From an uncultured Selenomonadales bacterium (lineage in GTDB: Bacteria > Bacillota > Negativicutes > Selenomonadales > Selenomonadaceae), in contig CAMNFC010000006.1 in the NCBI GenBank assembly GCA_946536925.1, positions 1-41,944 of the forward strand: a DNA stretch of 41,944 nucleotides, read 5' to 3'. A program made the position numbers and the translations under genes. The notes beneath the pieces are model-generated. The model saw only the letters and a list, made by a program, of their open reading frames with translations, was not told the origin of the DNA and ran no database searches. Shown here piece after piece: positions 35,522 through 41,944 of the stretch (position 1 is its first letter; each line of letters begins with the position of its first letter).

Positions 35522-36829
35522 ATGGCATTCGATACTTTTCATTGCAGCATGTGCGGTCGTCGCGTGAAAATTCAGAGCCGCGCGGATATGCCCGTCCTCG
35601 ACCCCAACACGGGCTTCGGCATTTGTCGCAACTGTATAAAAAATCTTTATCACTTCGTCGAGGAGGACGAGTCTCACAAATCGCGCAGCAAGAAAAAAAC
35701 TTTCAGCGACGCATTGGGTGAACTGCTGGCGAAAAATAAACCGCACCTCATCAAAGAATATCTCGACGAATTTATCATCATGCAGGAGCACGCGAAAAAA
35801 ATTTTGTCCGTGGCGGCCTACAATCATTACAAGCGCATGAAGTACGAGCTGGACAATCACGGCGGCGAAGAAGAAATCGAAAAGTCAAACGTGATCATCA
35901 TGGGGCCGACGGGCTGCGGAAAGACCGCCATGCTCAGTCATCTGTCGCGGCTGTTGGATATTCCTTTCGCCGTGACGGACGCCTCGAGTTTGACGGAAGC
36001 GGGCTTTGTCGGTGCGGACGTGGAAGTCGCCGTGAGAAATCTTTATTACGCCGCGGGCAAAGATTTGGAGAAAACCGAGCACGGAATAATTTATCTCGAC
36101 GAGTTCGACAAGATCGCTCGCAAATCCGGCGCGAACAATTCAATCACCGCGGATCCCGGCCACGAAGGCGTTCAACAAGGTTTACTCAAAATGTTGGAAG
36201 GCTCCGTTGTCGAATTCACCGAGCGCGGCCAACGCAAACACCCCGAAGCCCCAACGATCAAAGTCAACACGAAAAATATTTTGTTCATCTGCGGCGGTGC
36301 GTTCGTCGGCATTGAAAAAATCATCGAGAAGCGCGTTAAGAAGGACGACGCCAACATCGGCTTCGGCTCCGAGATTCCGTCCAAAGAAGACACCGACAAA
36401 AAATTCAACGAGCTGATTCATCAGGTACGCCCCGAAGATTTGATGAAGTACGGAATCATTCCCGAAATCATCGGACGGCTGCCGGTCATCTGTACGCTGG
36501 AAACTTTGGACGAGGACGCCCTGCTGAAAATTTTGACCGAACCGAAAAACGCGCCCGTCAAACAGTACGAAAAACTTTTGGCAATGGATAACGTCAAACT
36601 CGAATTCGAGGAGGCGGCACTGCGTCGCGTGGCGAAAATGGCAATCGAACGCAAAACCGGCGCTCGCTCGCTCAAAGGTATCATTGAAGACGTCATGCTC
36701 GACATCATGTTTGACATTCCAAAGAGCGACGAACCCCGCCGCGTCGTCATAACCGAGGCCTGCATAAACGGCGAAGAGAGCCCGAAAATTTTTCCGCGCG
36801 AAAATATTTTCTCCAAAGAATCCGCCTGA
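35522..36829 (+). CDS. clpX: ClpX-like AAA+ unfoldase with N-terminal Cys4 zinc-binding region
   Basis: CSMCGRRV...[74 protein letters not shown]. Confidence 0.85.
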   Translation: MAFDTFHCSMCGRRVKIQSRADMPVLDPNTGFGICRNCIKNLYHFVEEDESHKSRSKKKTFSDALGELLAKNKPHLIKEYLDEFIIMQEHAKKILSVAAYNHYKRMKYELDNHGGEEEIEKSNVIIMGPTGCGKTAMLSHLSRLLDIPFAVTDASSLTEAGFVGADVEVAVRNLYYAAGKDLEKTEHGIIYLDEFDKIARKSGANNSITADPGHEGVQQGLLKMLEGSVVEFTERGQRKHPEAPTIKVNTKNILFICGGAFVGIEKIIEKRVKKDDANIGFGSEIPSKEDTDKKFNELIHQVRPEDLMKYGIIPEIIGRLPVICTLETLDEDALLKILTEPKNAPVKQYEKLLAMDNVKLEFEEAALRRVAKMAIERKTGARSLKGIIEDVMLDIMFDIPKSDEPRRVVITEACINGEESPKIFPRENIFSKESA

Positions 36830-36850
36830 AAAATTTTTGGAGGTCTGAGC

Positions 36851-37741
36851 ATGAGAAAAATTTTGACGATTGATGTCGGCGGCACGTTCACCAAATTTGC
36901 CGTCGCGCGCGGCGAAAAAACTTTTGAACTCGTCGGGAAAAATAAAATTCCAACGGAGAAAAAAAATCACGAAACTTTTTTGAACAGTCTCGCGAAAATT
37001 TTTCACGGCTTCGACGCGGAAGGCATCGCTCTTTCTATGCCCGGGCTCATCGACACTTTTAATGGCGTTTGCATTTCCAGCGGCGCATTAAATTTCAGCA
37101 ACAGTCGCTGCATAACCGACGAGCTGGAAAAAATTTGCGGCGTGCCCGTCACCGTGGAGAACGACGCGAATTGTGCGGCTTTGGCCGAAGTTCGGTCGGG
37201 TTCTCTCGTCGGCGTGAAGGAAGCTCTCGTTTTGGTTTTCGGGACGGCGGTTGGCGGCGCGGTTGTTCGTGACGGAAAAATTTTTCGCGGCGTCCACCAC
37301 TGCGCGGGCGAAATTTCTTACACGCTCAAAAGTCTCGACGCGGATTTTTCCGAAGAAAATTTTTGCGGAAACAATCTCGGTGCGCTCGCTCTGATTAAAC
37401 GTTGCGCAAAAGTTTTGGGCAAGCCGGCCGAAGATGTCAGCGGCGAAATGATTTTCGATTTGATTGACGCGGGCGACGAAAAAATTTTGGATGAGCTGGA
37501 AAAATTTTCGTACGGCGTCGCGGTGAAAATTTTAAATCTGCAAATGCTTTTCGACCCGGAAAAATTTGCGCTCGGCGGCGGAATCAGCGAGAAAAAAATT
37601 TTCATCGACGCAATCCAAAATCAAATTGACGCGCTGCACAAAAAAATGCCCGTCTTCCTTCCGCGCCCCGAAATCGTCGCGTGCAAATATCGCAACGACG
37701 CAAACCTGCTCGGCGCACTTTACCGCTTCCTGACGATTTGA
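36851..37741 (+). CDS. ROK family sugar kinase/regulator-like protein
   Basis: ILTIDVGGTFTKFAVA; VTVENDANCAALAEVRSGS; VLVFGTAVGGAVVRDGKIFRG. Confidence 0.92.
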   Translation: MRKILTIDVGGTFTKFAVARGEKTFELVGKNKIPTEKKNHETFLNSLAKIFHGFDAEGIALSMPGLIDTFNGVCISSGALNFSNSRCITDELEKICGVPVTVENDANCAALAEVRSGSLVGVKEALVLVFGTAVGGAVVRDGKIFRGVHHCAGEISYTLKSLDADFSEENFCGNNLGALALIKRCAKVLGKPAEDVSGEMIFDLIDAGDEKILDELEKFSYGVAVKILNLQMLFDPEKFALGGGISEKKIFIDAIQNQIDALHKKMPVFLPRPEIVACKYRNDANLLGALYRFLTI

Positions 37742-39051
37742 GCAACGCACTCGACGTGAGAGGTGAACGGGAACATATCGACGGGCTGAATTTTTTTCGT
37801 GACGTAACCGAGCTCGTCGAGGATTTTTAAATCGCGGGCAAGCGTCGCGGGATTGCACGAGACGTAAATAATTTTTTCGGGCTTGACGGCGGCGAAGGTC
37901 TCCAAAACTTTTTTGTCACAGCCGGCACGCGGCGGATCGACGACGACGACTTCGGCATAAGTTCCTGCGGCAAAAATTTTCGGCAAAACTTTCACGGCGT
38001 CGCCCACGAAAAATTCTGCGTTGCGGATTTTGTTTTCGCGGGCATTTTTTTTCGCGTCGGCAATCGCGGAGCTGACGACTTCGACGCCGATAACTTTGCG
38101 CGCCCTGCGTGCCAGGAAAAGAGAAATTGTGCCCGTGCCGCAGTAAGCGTCGAGGACAGTTTCGCGTCCGTGGAGTTCGGCGAAGTCGAGCGCGGTCTTG
38201 TAAAGAACTTCGGCCTGCGCAGTGTTGACTTGGAAAAAGGAACGCGCCGAGATGTTGAAGCGCAAGGTGCCGATTTTGTCGTGAATGGTCGGCTTGCCGT
38301 AAAGAATTTTCGTATCGCGTCCGAGGATAACGTTGTTGTGGAAAGTTTGGACGTTCTGCTGAATGCTCGTGACTTCGGGCAACTCTTTGAGGAGCGCGCG
38401 GACAAAATTTTTTTCGTCGGGAAAATTTTTCGTGGCAGTGACGAGCACGACCATGAATTCGCCGCCGCAACCGACGCGCCCCATGACGTGTCGCAGGAAG
38501 CCGCGGTGAGTGTCCTCGTCGTAAGGCGGCAGATTAAATTTTTTCGCGACGCGACGGACGGCGTTGAGGATTTTGTCGTTGAGTTCGTTTTGAATCAGGC
38601 AGGCGTTCGTGTCGATGATTTTGTGGCTGCCGCGCGCGTAACAGCCGACGAGCAAATTTTTTCCGACAGGGAACTGCATTTTGTTCCGATAACGCAGAGG
38701 ATTTTCCATGCCGAGCGTGTCGAAAATTTTTACGCCGTCGAGCTTTCCGATTCGTTCAATCGCGTCGACGACCTGCTGACGTTTCCACTTGAGCTGCGCG
38801 GGATAACTCATGTGTTGAAGCTGACAGCCGCCGCAATTTTTATACAGCGGACAAAAAGGCTCCACGCGCGCCGAAGATTTTTTTATGACCTCGACGAGCC
38901 GCCCGACCGCGTAATTTTTTTTGCGCGCCTCAAGTTCGACGAGCACCTCTTCATCGGGCAACGCGCCCTCCACAAAAATTGCGAGCCCGTCAAGTTTGCC
39001 GACGCCTTCGCCGCTTGAGCCGAGCCCGTGAATTTTAATCGCCTGTGACAT
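37720..39051 (-). CDS. rlmD: 23S rRNA (uracil-5-)-methyltransferase, RlmD/TrmA family
   Basis: TRAM-like N-terminus; CPLYKNCGGCQLQHMSYPAQLKWKRQQVVDAIERIG; VLDAYCGTGTISLFLA; VVDPPRAGCDKKVLE; IYVSCNPATLARDL. Confidence 0.93.
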   Translation of the reverse strand: MSQAIKIHGLGSSGEGVGKLDGLAIFVEGALPDEEVLVELEARKKNYAVGRLVEVIKKSSARVEPFCPLYKNCGGCQLQHMSYPAQLKWKRQQVVDAIERIGKLDGVKIFDTLGMENPLRYRNKMQFPVGKNLLVGCYARGSHKIIDTNACLIQNELNDKILNAVRRVAKKFNLPPYDEDTHRGFLRHVMGRVGCGGEFMVVLVTATKNFPDEKNFVRALLKELPEVTSIQQNVQTFHNNVILGRDTKILYGKPTIHDKIGTLRFNISARSFFQVNTAQAEVLYKTALDFAELHGRETVLDAYCGTGTISLFLARRARKVIGVEVVSSAIADAKKNARENKIRNAEFFVGDAVKVLPKIFAAGTYAEVVVVDPPRAGCDKKVLETFAAVKPEKIIYVSCNPATLARDLKILDELGYVTKKIQPVDMFPFTSHVECVAQIVRKR

Positions 39052-39955
39052 TTCGCATAACCCTCAAGTCTTCGTTGAGCTGAGCTTTGAGTTCTTCGGC
39101 GGACGAAAATTTTTTCTCGTCGCGCAACTTGCTGACGAAGCTGACGAAAATTTCTTCGCCGTAAATGTTCGCGCTGAAATCGTCGATAAAAACTTCCAGC
39201 CGCCGCCGAGCAACTTTGAACGTGGGGTTGTCGCCGATGTTTGCAATGCCGTTAAAATTTTTCCCGCGAACTTTGACGCGCACGATGTACGCGCCGTTGG
39301 GGAGCATGGCTCTGCGGTCGTCGAGCTCGATGTTGGCGGTGGGGAAACCGAGCTTGCGGCCGCGTCTGTCGCCGTTGACGACTTCGCCCGCGTACGTGAA
39401 ATTTCTGCCGAGAAGTTCGTTTGCGGAAATCAAATCGCCCGCGGCAATCAACGCGCGAATCCTCGTGGAGCTTACAATTTTTCGCTCGACCGTGAACGCC
39501 TGACAAACTTCCGCCTTGAATCCGAAATTTTCAGCCTCGCGCAGGAGCAGACGACCGTTGCCGCGACCGAACCGACCGAACGTGTAATTCGGGCCGGTGA
39601 CGACGAACGCGGGAGAAATTTTTTCTTGCAGGAGTTGCAAAAATTCTTCGGGCGATTTGCGGCTGAATTCTTTCGTGAACGGAATTTCAAGCAACACGTC
39701 GACGCCTATGTCGGAAAAAATTTCGCGGCGAAGATTTTTACTGCCGATCATCAGCGGGGCGTCTTCGGGCGCGATAATCGTCAGCGGATGATTCGAGAAG
39801 GTAAAAACAATCGACGTGCCCGAAATTTTTTTTGCGATATCGATTGCGTGACGGATAACGGCGGCGTGACCGAGATGAACTCCGTCGAACATTCCCAACG
39901 CCACCACCGGCCGCAGATATTTTTTCAGGCCGGCAAATTTTTTTATGATCTCCAA
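39035..39955 (-). CDS. ribF: bifunctional riboflavin kinase/FAD synthetase (TTG start)
   Basis: VVALGMFDGVHLGHAAVIRHA; GPNYTFGRFGRGNG; NFTYAGEVVNGDRRGRKLGFPTANIEL; SD cggaggtattttatTTG. Confidence 0.93.
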   Translation of the reverse strand: MEIIKKFAGLKKYLRPVVALGMFDGVHLGHAAVIRHAIDIAKKISGTSIVFTFSNHPLTIIAPEDAPLMIGSKNLRREIFSDIGVDVLLEIPFTKEFSRKSPEEFLQLLQEKISPAFVVTGPNYTFGRFGRGNGRLLLREAENFGFKAEVCQAFTVERKIVSSTRIRALIAAGDLISANELLGRNFTYAGEVVNGDRRGRKLGFPTANIELDDRRAMLPNGAYIVRVKVRGKNFNGIANIGDNPTFKVARRRLEVFIDDFSANIYGEEIFVSFVSKLRDEKKFSSAEELKAQLNEDLRVMRNVTGD

Positions 39956-40097
39956 ATAAAATACCTCCGAAAAAATTTTCGAGTGAAACGAAATCATTTT
40001 AGTTTGCAAGCGAGATAAAAGCAAGCGCAAAAAAAATCGGCGGTTAATTGACGCTGGCGGGGCGAAGAATTATAATCGGCGGCGGAGGCTGATTGAT

Positions 40098-40586
40098 TTG
40101 CAAATTCGTATCGCGGGTCTCGTGCCCGAAAGTTTTGTGGACGGCGACGGAATTCGTTTCGCGATTTTTTTTCAGGGCTGCCAAAAAAATTGCGCGGGTT
40201 GCCACAATCCTCAAACCCACGATTTGAACGGCGGGCGGCTCGTCGACACGGACGAAATTATTTCCGCGATAAAAAAAAATCCGCTCTTGGACGGAATCAC
40301 TTTGACGGGCGGCGAACCTTTTTTGCAAGTCGAAGCGGCCGAAGAACTCGCGCTTAACGCAAAAAATTTTGGGCTGAGCGTCTGGTGCTACACGGGCTTC
40401 ACGTTCGAGGAAATAAAAAATTCCCCGCTGCTCGAAAACGTCGACGTGCTCATCGACGGAGAATTTATTTTGGATCAACGCGACTTGAACTTGCAATTTC
40501 GCGGCTCAAAAAATCAGCGCGTCATCGACGTAAAAAAATCTTTCGAGCAAAAAAAAATCGTGCTCTGGTCGGAAATCGGAGGTTGA
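40098..40586 (+). CDS. nrdG: anaerobic ribonucleoside-triphosphate reductase activating protein
   Basis: DGDGIRFAIFFQGCQKNCAGCHNPQTHD (radical SAM CxxxCxxC); ITLTGGEPFLQ. Confidence 0.9.
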   Translation: MQIRIAGLVPESFVDGDGIRFAIFFQGCQKNCAGCHNPQTHDLNGGRLVDTDEIISAIKKNPLLDGITLTGGEPFLQVEAAEELALNAKNFGLSVWCYTGFTFEEIKNSPLLENVDVLIDGEFILDQRDLNLQFRGSKNQRVIDVKKSFEQKKIVLWSEIGG

Positions 40587-40589
40587 AAA

Positions 40590-40880
40590 ATGGAAAGGGA
40601 AATGGCCGGACATTCCGTGGGTGACGCGTTTTCGGGCCTGTTCGAGACGCCGCCCACTGACGTCATCATCGGCATGGTCGGAATTTTATTTTTCGGGCTG
40701 ATGCTCGGCGCACTGATTTATTTGCCCGTCGCCGAAAAAAATTCCAAGTTGTCGCTGGAAAAATTGAGCGGCGAAATCATTTGGCGATACAAACCCGACT
40801 GGATAATTTTCGTCGTGGGTTGCGTGATTTTTTTGGGCGTGAGCTTTTTGATGGTCAGCGGGCTCCTTCGAGAGATTTAA
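40590..40880 (+). CDS. small two-TM hypothetical membrane protein
   Basis: SD cggagg and two hydrophobic segments (DVIIGMVGILFFGLMLGALIYLPV; IIFVVGCVIFLGVSFLMVSGLL). Confidence 0.65.
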   Translation: MEREMAGHSVGDAFSGLFETPPTDVIIGMVGILFFGLMLGALIYLPVAEKNSKLSLEKLSGEIIWRYKPDWIIFVVGCVIFLGVSFLMVSGLLREI

Positions 40881-40901
40881 AAATTTTTGACGCCGCGCGC
40901 G

Positions 40902-41944
40902 TCATTTTTTGTTTGTCGCCTGATTGAGCCACTCCTTGAGATAATCGCCGATGGCTTTTACGACCTGCGACTCGCGAATCGTGCGCACGACCTTGTAAAA
41001 ATTTACGCTGCCTTTGAAAATATATTTGCCGATGAGCTCGCCGACTTTGTCCGCAATCATTCGGGCGATAACGAACAAAATTATCGAAACTTTGATTCCC
41101 AAAATCGTCAGCGCGATGCCGCCGAAGAGTGGCAACAAAAAAATCATCGCCAATTTTATCAGCAGGAAAGAAAACGCCACGGAGAACGCCGCCCGCGCCA
41201 ATCGAATGAACAGCGGGGCTTTTTGTCGAATTGTTTTGCGTATGTCGTCGAAGGCAAGCCGCGGGTGACGGATCGCTTTGACCAAAAAATTTCCCGTGCG
41301 CTTGGCGTAAAACGTGAAGAATTCGCCGACCTTTTGAATGATTTTGTTTATGTCCGTCGGGATGTTCGTTATCGTCGTCATAATCATTTGCGGGTTGACG
41401 TCCGAGACGAACGAGCGCATGGAATTAAAAGCCGTGCCGAAAATCGCGGGCGGTTTGCTCATGTTCGCCACGGCGTCGGGAATCGGCAACGCGGGAATGA
41501 ACGCCATGACGACGTAAAGCGTGATCGCCAAAATTCTGCCCAAAATCATTCCGAGAAAATATTTTATGACGGCGCGAGGATTTCTTTTGAACGCGGCGGG
41601 GAAGCTGCGAATTCGACGCGGGACTTTCTTTTTAACTTTGTCGATTTTTTTCTCGCGGGGTTTGGCACGTTCGTCTTCGCGGGCGAGTTGCTCCTCATTT
41701 TCCAGCTCCAGCGAACGCGATAGCCGAATCATTTTTTGGAAGGCGTCGGCGATATTTTTTTCCTGCTCTTTTTGCCGCGTCTCGACTTCCTGGTCAAACG
41801 AGCGCGTGACGTGGATCATCTTCTCGAAGGCGTTGCGCAGGTCGTTCGATTTTGTCGTCTGCATCATTCTTTGCAACGCGCGTTCCAAATCGGATTTTTT
41901 TGTCGTCTGCATCATCTTCCTCAAATTTTCTTGAAGGTCGCAAG
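40902..41944 (-). CDS. membrane protein with N-terminal ~16-aa tandem repeats (runs off the window edge)
   Basis: frame stays open to the window end (..CDLQENLRKMMQTTKKSDLERALQRMMQTTKSNDLRNAFEKMIHVTRS..); C-terminal hydrophobic segments. Confidence 0.7.
   Translation of the reverse strand, partial: CDLQENLRKMMQTTKKSDLERALQRMMQTTKSNDLRNAFEKMIHVTRSFDQEVETRQKEQEKNIADAFQKMIRLSRSLELENEEQLAREDERAKPREKKIDKVKKKVPRRIRSFPAAFKRNPRAVIKYFLGMILGRILAITLYVVMAFIPALPIPDAVANMSKPPAIFGTAFNSMRSFVSDVNPQMIMTTITNIPTDINKIIQKVGEFFTFYAKRTGNFLVKAIRHPRLAFDDIRKTIRQKAPLFIRLARAAFSVAFSFLLIKLAMIFLLPLFGGIALTILGIKVSIILFVIARMIADKVGELIGKYIFKGSVNFYKVVRTIRESQVVKAIGDYLKEWLNQATNKK

Noticed and set aside
1-41944. tRNA, rRNA, CRISPR, IS elements or prophage structural genes
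   Set aside because: No cloverleaf, rRNA-like segment, transposase, integrase or phage structural protein was recognised by eye; RecT alone is not enough to call a prophage.

Overview
The window is 41.9 kb of what looks like bacterial chromosome, probably a Negativicutes/Firmicutes-type anaerobe; this lineage call is inference from gene content. It is gene-dense and carries mostly housekeeping genes (argB, rplI, lonB-like, exoIII, csp, flagellin, cmk, def, rpmE, clpX-like, rlmD, ribF, nrdG). Accessory modules are interleaved: an orphan RecT, three tandem GT92-like glycosyltransferases, a DUF2156-STAS fusion, a two-gene restriction-modification-like system, a GH25-like protein that appears catalytically dead, a GT41/OGT-like transferase next to flagellin, and a STAS/anti-sigma/SpoIIE partner-switching cluster. 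The strongest new signal is absent from the ORF track. In the intergenic region at 19.57-19.93 kb, a 28-aa hydrophobic peptide (MFSSIGTLALNVLSIIIGNYIYDRFFKK) has its own -35/-10 and Shine-Dalgarno. A convergent promoter on the opposite strand reads into a shared bidirectional terminator, and a 23-bp direct repeat (19/23 identical) makes the antisense RNA complementary to the peptide's start-codon region. This is the layout of a par/Fst-like type I toxin-antitoxin locus. A possible toxin-less relative lies at 10.25-10.44 kb. All calls come from reading the sequence; no searches or folding programs were run.
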